Below are positions 9,848 through 20,576 of a DNA stretch of 64,000 nucleotides, piece after piece. The notes beneath the pieces were generated by a model. The model was not told where the DNA came from and made no database searches. It saw only the letters and a list, made by a program, of their open reading frames with translations. The stretch is taken from assembly GCA_020740775.1 (NCBI GenBank), contig JAHEWK010000001.1, forward strand, positions 5,084,001 to 5,148,000, written 5' to 3'. The position numbers were made by a program, and so were the translations under genes. Position 1 is the stretch's first letter; each line of letters begins with the position of its first letter. This DNA is from Ilyonectria destructans. Its lineage: Eukaryota > Ascomycota > Sordariomycetes > Hypocreales > Nectriaceae.

Positions 9848-11971
9848 TCATCGCTGTCGTAGCATCTGTTCATGCTCTATCCAAAAGTTCTTGCATGCTT
9901 TGTGGCCCCAGTGATCCGCCCACCACTCTCCAAAGCTGTCTTCAACCTCGATGTCGACCTTGGCCACCCGTTCCTCCCTCTTTAGCCCGCAGATGATGCA
10001 CGGCTTGGGAGCCGTCGGCACCAATTTCGCCGCGTGGACTGGTATGGTCTCGCTAATTTCCGGGACCCGGAGCATAGGTGCTTTGCCGGCTGCTTTGGCC
10101 GCCGCGACAGCGGACCGGAGCCGACCCACCTGGCTACGCCACACGGCGGCAACATCAGCGGCCTCGCGGTCTTCTCGCGCTGACTGTGTCTTGTCGACAC
10201 CCGCGAGTTTCATCCCCTTGCTTCCGGCTGCGGAGATGGACATGCTCTTGGCGAGGATCTTGTCACGATGCCAGCGTTGTTTGCGGCCTGCGATGACACG
10301 CGCTGCCGTTGTCGCTAGCAGAACATAGGCCTCAAGAAAGTCAACGGCCTTGGGATCTGATAAGATCCGTTGCTTGATAGAGGCATTCTGGCCAGATATG
10401 GGCGTGAACAGCGCGTCACCCGTGTTCAGGAGTTCCGGGAACACCGAAAGAATAACCGAGGGGGGCGGGACGTTTGTTGGCGGAGGAGCGTCAACACTGA
10501 TCTTGGGCTCGGAGGGCTGGACGTTGTCGACTGCATCCCAGTCCCAGCTCTCTGGAGGAACAGTTGAGTCAACATCTGCTTTCTTGACCCCCTTCTTGCT
10601 GTCGTTGGCCGGGAAGTCATCCCAAGCCCCCCATCCTTCATCTTCGTCCTTGTACTCTTCATGCTTGGCCTCGACAGCGTTGTCTAGAGTTGGCCATGCT
10701 GTAATTGGCGAGGCCGATTTGGGCCCATCATCCTTTGGTGCAGGACCTGTGGGCGTTTTGATGGCCAGTTCGGGGAAGGGATTGCGGTCCTGGAAGGATG
10801 GGGACTTCGGTGCCTGCGGGTAGTTCATAGCCGTGGAACCAAATGAAAGCGTCCCGAGCAGTTGGCTGGGTGGCTGTTTCCCCCTGGCTGGTTGCGTTGG
10901 AGGTGGAACTGGGTCATCCAGAGAAAGGAGGTCCATGGAGGGAGGAGGCGGAGATGTCTTTACGGGAGCTGGCCTCGGGGGAGCTGGCCTCGGGGGAGCT
11001 GGCTTGGGTTGAGACTGGGGAGACACCGTCTCGAAGTCACCAAATTCATCATCATCTTCATCCTCATCGTCCTCGGGGATCTGAAGTTCAAAGTCCTCAG
11101 CATCGAATAGTACATTAGGATCGATAGGACCCGCCTTCAGCTTCGGCTTCATTCGTTCGATCGATTTTGTCTCCTGCGCAGCTCGTTGGGCAGACGGTTG
11201 GGCCGGCCGCTGTCCCCAAGAGGTTCCGGCGGGTTGTTGTGGCAGACCACTAGTATCGACGAGGTTGTTGGACATGAGATCAAGAGTGGAAGCTCGCACA
11301 ACCCGGGTCCTTGCGGGTGGTCCTTGAGTAGTTGTCGGCTGTGGAGCCGGAGCTGGAGCCGGAGCCGGGCGCTGCCATGCTATTGACGGCGAGACACTCG
11401 GAGCTGGAGTTGCAGTTTGAGCAGAACTCTGCCATGAAATTGATGGCGAGATGCTTGGAGCTGGAGTTGCAGTTTGAACCGGGCTCTGCCATGCGATTGA
11501 TGGAGAGATGCCTGGAGCTGGAGCTGCAGGTTGAGCTGGATTCCGCCATGAGATTGATGACGAGATGCTTGGACTAGCTACTACAGCCGGGGCGTGGACT
11601 GGAGCAGGAGAGGGGCCCGTTGGCTCGGCTACCTCGAAGTCGCCCCAGCCGTCATCGTCCTCCTCAATCACGATCGCAGGTTTTGCCGGAGCCGTCGGAG
11701 CTGGGGGAGCCGACACACTTCCCCACGGGCTTGTGCTCACAGGCTGGGATTGGAACACTGGCCACTGCTGCGTCGCCTGCGCGGGCTGTGCGACCACTGG
11801 GGAGGCATGGCTGGCAGTGTTGAAGAAGTCAAAGGGGTCCTTGGGCGCGGCCTGTGGCGGAGGCTGCGATTGCAAGCGAGGTTGAGTGTGAAAGGGGCTT
11901 GGCTGTGGTTGGGTTGCTGGTGGTGGGCGATCCGAGAGGTCATTGAACTCAGCAAACAGATCCGCGGACAT
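9848..11971 (-). CDS. Ppk6-like protein with clathrin-adaptor ligand motifs, single exon, 707 aa
   Basis: I recall proteins with this C-terminus being labelled 'serine/threonine-protein kinase ppk6' in fungal databases, but no complete kinase fold is visible: no glycine loop and no DFG, only an isolated HRD near residue 567. What is visible is a long Pro/Ala/Gln-rich region with acidic-aromatic motifs typical of adaptor gamma-ear ligands: DDDGWGDFE near 107, DDEFGDFETV near 310 and DEGWGAWDDF near 447, plus EFNDLSD and DPFDFF near the N-terminus. A 19-residue repeat lies near 130-200. The conserved end (about 655-700) has CIICGLKREERV and FGEWWADHWGHKACKNFW, and its Cys/His residues could bind zinc. 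The ATG at 11971 in context CACCATGTC was chosen; the frame is open further upstream but has no upstream ATG. It is divergent from the TBC gene. Role in endosome/Golgi sorting is inferred. Confidence 0.75.
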   Translation of the reverse strand: MSADLFAEFNDLSDRPPPATQPQPSPFHTQPRLQSQPPPQAAPKDPFDFFNTASHASPVVAQPAQATQQWPVFQSQPVSTSPWGSVSAPPAPTAPAKPAIVIEEDDDGWGDFEVAEPTGPSPAPVHAPAVVASPSISSSISWRNPAQPAAPAPGISPSIAWQSPVQTATPAPSISPSISWQSSAQTATPAPSVSPSIAWQRPAPAPAPAPQPTTTQGPPARTRVVRASTLDLMSNNLVDTSGLPQQPAGTSWGQRPAQPSAQRAAQETKSIERMKPKLKAGPIDPNVLFDAEDFELQIPEDDEDEDDDEFGDFETVSPQSQPKPAPPRPAPPRPAPVKTSPPPPSMDLLSLDDPVPPPTQPARGKQPPSQLLGTLSFGSTAMNYPQAPKSPSFQDRNPFPELAIKTPTGPAPKDDGPKSASPITAWPTLDNAVEAKHEEYKDEDEGWGAWDDFPANDSKKGVKKADVDSTVPPESWDWDAVDNVQPSEPKISVDAPPPTNVPPPSVILSVFPELLNTGDALFTPISGQNASIKQRILSDPKAVDFLEAYVLLATTAARVIAGRKQRWHRDKILAKSMSISAAGSKGMKLAGVDKTQSAREDREAADVAAVWRSQVGRLRSAVAAAKAAGKAPMLRVPEISETIPVHAAKLVPTAPKPCIICGLKREERVAKVDIEVEDSFGEWWADHWGHKACKNFWIEHEQMLRQR
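11370..11580 (-). repeat. 57-nt in-frame minisatellite (about 4 units)
   Basis: The word GCCATG recurs with exact 57-nt spacing at about 11374, 11431, 11488 and 11545. Each unit encodes a 19-residue repeat of the form SPSISWQSxAQTATPAPxI in the Ppk6-like protein. The period keeps the frame, so unit gain or loss would be tolerated. Confidence 0.85.
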
Positions 11972-12561
11972 GGTGAAGCACGGGGCGATGCATGCTTCCG
12001 GCCTCGGGGATGACGAGGCCAGCAAGATAACTTTCTGGGTCTGCGCAGGCGGAGGAGAGAGGTTGCGAATAGCGAGGACCAGGTCGAGGACGAGGACGAG
12101 GATGCGGCTGACGAGGGGCCAACTCGAGTCGGAGAACTGCCACGAGGCTAGAGCGGGCAGCCCATTATTGAGGCGCTGAGCGGGAGACGGATCCAGGCAT
12201 TCTGGTGGCGTGGCCACTGGCCAACCCCTGAATGTGGAGGCCACAGACGCCCTGTCACCCCTAGTAGGTCCCTCTAGCCCCCCTAGGCCTCCTAGCAGAG
12301 TCAGTCACGGGCGCTTCCAGCGCTGGGAGCGGGGCCCGAGCTGCCTGCCCACTCTGGGTTCTCTGGCCCGTTGGCCGACCTTCCGCATCCTCGGTGGAAT
12401 CCCGCATCCCGCATCCCGCCCGTCCCGACTTCAAAACTGGAATTACGCCTCACAACTAACCTCATCCGCCGCTCGGTGAGAGCCGGAATTTGAAAGAGCA
12501 AAGAGCAAACAAAGGGCAAAGACCTCGCGTCTTGTCCCACCCCTCTTTACGCAAGCCCGCC
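11972..12561. promoter_or_regulatory. Bidirectional promoter of the Ppk6-like and TBC genes
   Basis: 590 bp separate the two divergent start codons, so both genes must be driven from this interval or from within their leaders. No TATA box is obvious. A palindromic run of CTAGGxxxCCTAG type lies near 12280. Exact promoter elements cannot be assigned by eye. Confidence 0.6.
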
Positions 12562-15036
12562 ATGAAGTCCCTCGAGGAGCTGCTGTAGGTTGCGCGCCGA
12601 AGGAACCTTACCATGACATCAGCGACTGATAGCAACTCTCCCCGATAGGTCGCGATGGCGCCAGACGCAGGCTCATGGCGCCCATCTCGCCGACTTGCAG
12701 CGTGCCGTCAAGTACAACGGACCCTCGAGCCCCTGTCTATCGGGCTGTCGCTCCTTGTGCTGGAAAGTGAGTTGCGCACCTTAGATGAGAGCTTGGGCAT
12801 TGAGTTGACGCAGCCCACTCCTAGATGTTCCTGCTATCGAGCCCTGCCACCGGCATGAGCTGGTCTCAAGCCTTGGATGAGGGACGACGGCTATACGCGG
12901 AGAAACATGATCACTTTCTCAAGTTCATCCAGCACCCCGAAACCCTCACTCAGCTCACCATCGACCCTCTGGCAGATGACCCCGACGTGAGTTTCGGTGC
13001 CATTCGTCTCAGTTGTTCACCTCCCACTGACAGACCTCGAGTCGCCTTGGAACACTGTTCGTCAGGATGAGATTATCCGCGCCGAAATCAAGCAAGATGT
13101 TCAACGGCTCCCCGATGAGGCATCCTACCACGAACCTCGCACTCAAGCCATGATCCTGGACATCCTCTTCATGTACTGCAAGCTAAACCCGGAGAGAGGT
13201 GGCTATCGACAGGGCATGCACGAACTCCTGGCTCCCATGGTTTATGCCATCCAGGAAGACGCCCTTGACATTGCCACCGTCGCGTCAGATGCCGCTCTGG
13301 ATGATGTCTTCTTGAAGACTCTTGATGCGACCTTCATTGAACATGATGCCTTTATCCTGTTCGCCCGGCTGATGGAGCATGCGCAATCTTTCTATGAGAT
13401 CAAGGAATCCACTACCGGCTCAGCTCCAGGTCCCCATATGTCAGAGCAGAGCTCAGCCATCGTGGAGAGGAGCAAGTTCATTCACGAGGTGTGCCTGCAT
13501 AAAGTGGATCCGGAGTTGGCGGCTCATCTCACCAACATCGAAATCCTACCACAAATCTTCCTTATGTGAGTATTGATGCCGACATACCGGCCTGTCCTAT
13601 GTGTGGTATGGTACTAATTAAGCGGCAAGTCGATGGGTCCGGTTGCTTTTCAGCAGAGAGTATCCTTTTGAGCAGTTTCTGGTTCTTTGGGATACAATCT
13701 TCGCTGTAGACCCGTCCTTGGAACTGATAGATCTCATCTGTGTGGCCATGTTGATTCGAATCCGATGGGAGTGTAAGTCACAATTATATGGCTTTCATCT
13801 TTTATCGTCTAACAATGCCGTATAGTACTAGAAGCAGACTACTCGGTTTGTTTGCAATTACTGCTAAAATACCCACCCCCAGCCCGGCCACATGGCCCTC
13901 ATACGTTCGTCGATGATGCTCTCTACCTCAAGAATCACCTCTCCCCTTCTGGTGGAGCGTCCCTGATCATGAAGTATACTGGCAAGATGCCAACTGTATC
14001 ATCACCCAACAATGCCTCACGGTCTGCAGCACCGAACTTCCGAGGCTTCAACTCACTCCGTAACCGAGGATTCGGTGCAAAATCGCCTCTGCCATCACCG
14101 TCAAGATTCATGCAGCAGCAAGGCGGCATGGAAGCACTGTTCCAAGGAGCCGCCAAGGGAGCTAAAGGTGTGCTGGAAAGAGGAGAGAAGCTGGGTATTA
14201 ACCAAGCGGTAAGGGACGCCATGGGAGAGATTAAACGCAATATAAACGAAGCCCGACAGACAGCACTGTCCCCCCGACAGGTATTCGACGAGGAAGGCGC
14301 CGCACGAGGTCTCATGGCATTAGAGAGGCGCAATCAACAATTGGCAGCCATGCTCGATGAGACAGTCAACAACCTCAAGGCGCTATCTGGATCTAACCTC
14401 GACGATAAGGCTAAAAGTCTTGAGCTTATTGAGATCGCGGCTGCCAAGGTCCAGTTTGTCAAGATCTACTTGGAGGACTCGTCGATGGAGGTGCCACTGC
14501 TGGACTCCCCGCCGCTCGAGGAGGAAGGTCAAATATCTGCCGCAAGAGCCAACGACATTCACAATGGGTTAGGTATCAAGACCCTGCCCGACCCAATGCC
14601 GCCAGTCCCGGTGGATATCAGCATTGCCGCGCTCACGATAACTGAGGATGCTCACATACCCAAGAAGGACGAGGCCCTGTCTCCCCTAAACCACGACATC
14701 ATGGACATATCCAGCGATAATGTGCCCCCTGACCCGCTGGCAGCAGACCCAGTGACCGACTCTCGACCTGCTGGCCCCGTACCTACACGTTCTACCCTGG
14801 CCCAATCGTCCTTCTCTTGGATGCTCGAGCCGGACGAGCCCGGGTCGTCGCAACCATCCGCAGCAGCCAAGAAGTCGCCTCAGGTTCAGCATAAAAAGCG
14901 GATTTCCAACAGCACGAACCGTGAGAGGAATGCCTTCTTATTTGGCGAAGTGACGTCAAATGCAGAGAGTCAAAACCCATTGAGCTCGGATGAGATATTT
15001 GGGCTGGAACCAATCCGCAAGTCGAAGGACCCGTAA
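12562..15036 (+). CDS. TBC-domain Rab GTPase-activating protein, TBC1D5-like, 6 exons, 726 aa
   Basis: Predicted GAP for a Rab GTPase. TBC1D5, the animal relative, acts on Rab7 with retromer at late endosomes. Exons: 12562-12584, 12649-12766, 12825-12986, 13042-13565, 13630-13772 and 13826-15036; all joints keep frame. The N-terminus reads MKSLEELLSRWRQTQ, then SGCRSLCWKMFLLSS. The TBC domain (about 30-340) carries both catalytic fingers: IKQDVQR (IxxDxxR, Arg123) and YRQ (156-158) in GGYRQGMHELLAPM, the TBC1D5 signature. The acceptor of intron 3 is taken at 13041, because the earlier AG at 13033 would shift the frame; a CTGAC branch site precedes it. After the TBC domain come a helical region and a disordered acidic tail. 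It is divergent from the Ppk6-like gene. Rab specificity is inferred from homology only. Confidence 0.88.
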
Positions 15037-15429
15037 CTGTGATTAATTACGAATCGAGATATACCGCAATGTCCACTCCAATGCATTAGAATACTGCTCG
15101 GAAATGTATCATGATGGCTACTATATGCCAGAATTCTGGAAGCGGTGGAGTTGAAGAGCCTACATACTGATAGCGAGTCTGCATGGTGGGTTATATCCCG
15201 ACCTACTTGACGTCGTCGACTTCTTGAATATTTTTAAATATAGACCAAGTTCTTTTTCGAACATCATTTGCATTTGAGGCGAATCCATCATCGGCTGATT
15301 AAGATGGAAACAGGAAGCGCATCTCAACAACCAAGCTACTGTTTGTGAGACGTTCACATGAGGATGAGACTGTAAGCTTATTGAGAGTCTATTAATTTAA
15401 AGCTTATAGAAAGCCCACAGTCCCAATAT
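15037..15429. other. AT-rich convergent 3' region
   Basis: This 0.4 kb lies between two convergent genes and is AT-rich, especially 15200-15420. It should contain both polyadenylation regions. No gene is seen. Confidence 0.6.
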
Positions 15430-17302
15430 TCACCTCTTTAGCGGCCTTTCCTTAATCCAGAACGTGACGAGGAACGAAGTAGTTAGGTACACCAGGATCA
15501 GTGCAAATGCACCCAAGGTAGCTGCTTGGTAGCTCGACCTAACCTGGTCCGCGATGTGTGGTGGCAGCTCCTTGATGTAGTCCAAGTTCTGGCGCACCTT
15601 GTCCTCAATCCCACGAGCGTCATCGCCGTTTGGCAGCCGAGCGGCGAGCTGTGTTCGGAGGACTTGCTGGAGGACTGCCGAGCCAGTGCTGATACCGATG
15701 CTGGAACCGAGGGAGCGGAAGAGATATGAGCACGCGATGACTACGGCTGTATCCTCAACGGCAGCGTTGGCGAGGAGACCAACGAGGGTAGTGGTAATAC
15801 CTGTACACAATCAGCACTTTGAATATCGCGTGTTACAGTCGGGTCTGCGTCCTACCGCATCCAGCTCCGAGGGACGTAATCACGAGCCCCAGTACCTCAC
15901 CAGGGGTAGACCTGAACAACACCGACAGGATTAGGGGCAGGAGTGCGAAGAGTAGCACTCCATATCCCGACACCGTGACCCAATAGAACCTCCCAGTGCG
16001 TTTTATCCACCATCCCCCGAAGAGGGAAGCAAGGACACCGGCGATCATTCCCGGCACCAACAAGGCACCGCTCTGGGTCGCGCTGTTTCCCTGAACGGCT
16101 TGGAAGAACAGGGGCATGAAGAAGATGATGGCCATTTGTCCCGCCACGCCGAAGAAGTTGGCGAGATAGCAGGCAAACAAACTGCGGTCGAAGATGATAT
16201 GGCCTGGCGCGAACGGATTGGAAGCCACTTTGATCTCGACAAACACGAAGAGGGCAAAGAGAGCTGGGGTCAGAGAGAGGGCGATCACAGTGATGATATG
16301 AGTCCAACCAAGGTTGGAGCCGGAATCGAGGCCGACTAACAAGGCTACTACGGCGACGACGAGAGTGAAGGCGCCGAGGAAGTCGATCTGGCGCATCCTG
16401 GTGAGCCAGTGGTCGTGTGAGACGGGCGGCAGATCGAGGACGAAGTAGACGGCGAAGAAGGCGACGAAGCACAGGGGAACCTGGCCTAGAAAAGACCTTT
16501 AGACGAGTTAAACCATGTATATGAACAAAACCATGGAGGTAGAGGGCGTCAAATTACCATCGCCAACCAATCGAGTCTGCTAACAGACCACCTAGAGGCG
16601 CCCCCGTTGACGTTCCCGCGGCCCAGAGGATGTTGATATAGCCCTGCCAGACGCCGCGCTCGCGCAACGGCACCAAGTCACTCAGCAGGATAGACACAAC
16701 TGAGTTCATGCCGCCACCGCCAATGCCGGCAAAGGCGCGGGCGGCGCACAACTCGCCCATGGAGCGCGCCAGGCCGCAGCCCAGGCAGCCGAGGGCGAAG
16801 ACGGAGTAGGCGAAGAGGAGGCATGGCTTGCGGCCGAAGATGTCGCTGAGCTTGCCGTAGAGCGGCTGGCAGCTTGTGAGGGTGAGGAAGTACCTGTGGG
16901 GGAGGGGTGTAAGTGTGCGGGATGGGTGAATTTTAAGGGCTGATATGAGACCTACGCTGTCGCGATCCAGCTTGTGCTGTTGAGGGCGTTGAGCTCGTTG
17001 CCGATCTTTGCATATGTAGCTACGGTCAGGAGTTGGTCAATGGCAACCATGTACACCTATTGTGTTCGTTAGTCCAATATGGCCTCTTTCACGAGTTCCT
17101 GGCCGGTGCATACTCCGAGGCCGACTGCTGGGAAGATGACGTGCATCTTCTTGGCCACAGCTGGCGGCTCCGACTCATTTTCATCTTCATGGCCATTCTC
17201 TGCGTCTTGATTGGCGGCATCTTCGCCTAGGCGGTCGCCCAGGAGGGGAGAGGTTTCAGTTGGAGAGCCCAAGGCTCCGGCGTCGGGTCCGGCGGCCGGC
17301 AT
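15430..17302 (-). CDS. MFS transporter of the DHA14/vacuolar basic amino acid (Vba/Fnx) type, 5 exons, 545 aa
   Basis: Proton-coupled antiporter of the 14-helix drug/H+ group, most like fungal vacuolar amino-acid transporters (Fnx1/Vba). Exons (minus): 17302-17114, 17056-16956, 16893-16558, 16496-15856 and 15800-15430. Joining gives AIDQLLTVATYAKIG in helix 1 and WIATAYFLTLTSCQPLYGKL followed by SDIFGRK, the family motif A. The RAFAGIGGGGMNSV stretch and GWRWSFLGQVPLC cross the next joints correctly. The soluble N-terminus of about 55 residues is acidic and carries ETSPLL (residues 16-21), an ExxxLL dileucine signal for AP-3-type vacuolar sorting. The ATG at 17302 was chosen; the frame runs slightly further upstream but only to a TTG. 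Substrate is not determinable from the sequence. Confidence 0.88.
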
Positions 17303-20300
17303 CTTCAGCTCGGAGAAAGCGGGGTTGGCCGGTCCGGCGAACAAGCAATTTACAGTCCGGGGCGGGTTCGGGCATACAGGGCTCCTGACGGGGTGGGGAT
17401 GACTGGTTCGGAACCGGGAATAGACTACTCGGTTTACAGAGGGATGAAAAGAAGGTCTCTACGGTTCGGTGAAGCAGCTGGGAGAAGGATATTTGCCGTC
17501 GGAGTCAATTCTGGGCTGCGATCGCGCAAACCTGTGTTGGCTGCGGGCCGCCCCCGCAGATACTGCAAAAGCGGCCCGGAGAATGGTCGAATAGGGCCAA
17601 ATGCAACCAAAACTTCGTGGGACCGCATTGTGTGATTCTGGAGCAAAGAGACGTGATGGTAGAGATTTGGACTGTACCTTCGGTCAAGTTCAGAATTCCC
17701 CTGCCCACGACATCGGCGGTGTTCTGAATGGGTTTCAAGCTTATTGCGTATCCAATTTGTGCCCCAGGTAGGGGTTCATGCAACTGACCACAGGAGGCCG
17801 CATACTCGTGAAATGCGAACAGCGTCATTGATGATATATTACTGCAGAACGCTAGGCAGTACATTTTCTGCAATTGGATCAGATCTGCATGAGGGCTAAA
17901 ATAGGTTGGATGGGAAGAGAAATAAAAGGACGTTTATATGGGGAGACGTGTGGTCCGGGAGAGTCGGTAATTATCAAGGGGATGTTGCAGCACCAAATAG
18001 ATTGTGCGGGCGCATCCTTCTACAGCGCCGGACCACTTATTGTCACGCCTCGTGGTGGGCAAGTTAATACCTAGAGTCCTAGAATAGCCAAACCAACGGG
18101 GGACGATTATGACACCAATGTCCCGAAACACCCTTGGGCAGGGAATGGGAGTAGTCTGTCGTCGTTGTTGGTGGCGATGCCATTGCAGGCGGTACATCAC
18201 ACGAACCACGAACCAGGATGGTTTCCGATGGATCGGCCTCGCTTCAACAAATGCTTCCTGGCCCTCGGGTGGAGGTGCTCCGTGTCGGGAGCCCTTGTCT
18301 GATCGGCCGGCAGACGGAGATATTACCCTTCAACCGAGTAAGACTGGTGCTGCGACGGGGGCTGGCGCTGGACTCGCGCGGCACTGTGCAACTAGGCACA
18401 AGTAAGTATAATTAGATTGTTTCGCATCGTGAATGTGGCACGGCACGGCGCGGATTGCACGCGACGACAACAACGCGTAAATGCAGTACGAGCGATGGTG
18501 CGGGACGCTCGGCGGTGCATCTTGACATTTGGGCATTTGGCTTCCCGGCCCTTGTCCAACCCCAGAGGCCGCCGTTGAAAATGGATATGCATTGCGGCTG
18601 GCTTTCGTCATAGGTGATCTGTGCGCTGAGCACTAACAGAGGGTGGGTGCCCCATGCCTGGACCACGAGCCTCTGGCATTGACATTGACAGTCTTGCTGG
18701 ATATTACAGGAGGAGGAGATGGTGAGGGATGGATGGAGGGATGGACCCAGACCTGTCAAGGCCCACGGGATTGAAGGGATGAAAGGAACCCTCCCACTGG
18801 ACCGCAGGGTCACTAGGCCACTGGCGGCCGCACTTAACTGGCGACCACGTTGGACGGTTGGATGCCCGCTCGATGGGGCATGGAGAGAACCACGCCAGGC
18901 CCCTGGTCTAGCTGATGGAGGGGGTGTCGATCGTCTGGAGCGTGTGCCAGAGTGACCAAGTGACAGCCCAGTGACGCGACGATGCCCTTCCAGTTTTCAG
19001 CGTGCGGACCGACGATCGGCGCTTTACTCTCCTCGTTCGAGGGAGAGGCTAGGTCGATCGTCCGGGTTCCAGGGTTCCAGGGGACACGTTGTTCCGCGGG
19101 CGAGAGTTTACAGCCAGTTGCTCGCTTGCGGCCGGTGTCTCTCAGCAATGTGTTCCTCGGGGGCTACGGCGGGCGAGAAGTTGGGATGTGAGACAGGGAA
19201 TTATAAAAAAAAAAAAAAAAAAAGCCACCCCCTCGCGGTTGATGCAGATATTTTACCGTCCGATCGTGAAGACGGGAGGAGCGAGGGACGGGAAGGAAAG
19301 GAAAAAAAAAACCCCCCACGAGAAAATGCGCTGTACGTGCCTACTCAACCGTTCTTAGCTGCAACGACGCGCGACCGACAACGTGGAACCGAGGTGCAGT
19401 AATGTAAGGTACCTGATGGAGCACAGGCTCATGTAGCACGGACAGGTACTTGATGAACGAACACGTTTTGGTGGGTTCCCCAACGAGCAGGTTGCATACC
19501 GACATAGCACCAAAAGCTGCCGTGTCGCCATCAATTTTAATTAGGTTCCCTGTTCCCTGACTCTAATCCTCTCATCTGCAGGAATGTCCAACGCCAATGC
19601 TCGTTGGGTTTAAGTAAAGGGAAGTAGCGAAAGAAGAAGAAGAAAGAAAAAAACCTCAAGACCGAGGTGGATTCTGGATGCAGGGCGTGCGTGCCATGGG
19701 ATGGATTCAGCTGGCATGGTCCTGAACGCTGGGGCTGGACTCGCTGTAACTCGTTCGAACTTCGTAGCCTGCCATTTTTCTTGCTGCGACATCGTGGCTT
19801 GTTTCAGCCGATCTGGCCTAGTCCCTGGCTGCGGAGGGCCGGGATGGTCGCTGGAACCACCGGGAGCCACAGTGGACTATGCGCCAAGCTCCGAGGCCCC
19901 GCTCGCTACAAGTGTTGCAAGCCTCCCTCCATTTCAAGGCCCACCGCATGCATTGCGCCGCAGAGGTGTCCCACGTTCCCCGCCGCTGTCGAGCGCAATT
20001 CAATCAATCAAGGCAGCGACGGTCGCGGCGCGGGCAGGTTAGAACGGGAGGTTAGGTTCCAGGTTGGGAGGCACAGCTGCAGGTACCTGAGCTAGAGAAG
20101 GCGTTCCCAGTTCCCAGTTTCCAGTTCCCACCAACTCTTTAACGGTTGGCTCGGGCCTTCGGGTTCCCAAGACACACACGGGGGCGATCAGCAGTCGTCT
20201 GTCGAGGCAGCCCATCCCATCCGATGCTCAAATCCTTTTCTCGCGAAACGCCCGTCATTCATCCTCTTGCTTCCCTATTTCTCATGTTTCTCCCCCCGTG

Positions 20301-20576
20301 TCTATTCCTGGCCCTCTTCCTCCCGGCTCTTCTTTCCTGGTTCCACAACGTCAAACCGCCCTGCCTTCACCCTCGCCTCGACGCCGGATGCTGGCCCACC
20401 GTCCCCAGACTGGCGCCTTGTGATTGCGCATTACAACGCTATTCACGGCCCAAACCCACTGTCCTCGACGTCCACCTTGCGCACCCTCATCCTGTCCTGC
20501 CGCAGCTCGCGTTTCGCAACCTCATCTACCTCAGGTTGACGATACCCTGTCGACTTCCGACACGTCAGTGCCCATC
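17303..20576. other. 3.3 kb divergent intergenic region
   Basis: This separates the MFS transporter (-) from an unknown gene (+). The last 350 bp are CT-rich and look like the leader of the downstream gene. Scattered GGTACC motifs occur near 19410 and 20083. Frames of up to about 140 codons lack protein character, and I see no gene here. Confidence 0.5.
19205..19223. repeat. A19 homopolymer run
   Basis: 19 consecutive adenines; a second run of ten follows near 19302, next to a C run. There is no adjacent open frame and no target-site duplication that would mark a retroposon, so it is most simply a microsatellite. Confidence 0.85.

Noticed and set aside
13034..13041. Earlier AG acceptor at 13032-13033 for TBC intron 3
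   Set aside because: It would leave the frame shifted; the AG at 13040-13041 keeps phase and yields the conserved SPWNTVRQDE.
19205..19330. Poly(A) runs suggesting a retroposon tail
   Set aside because: No upstream open frame, no target-site duplication; simple homopolymer expansion is enough.
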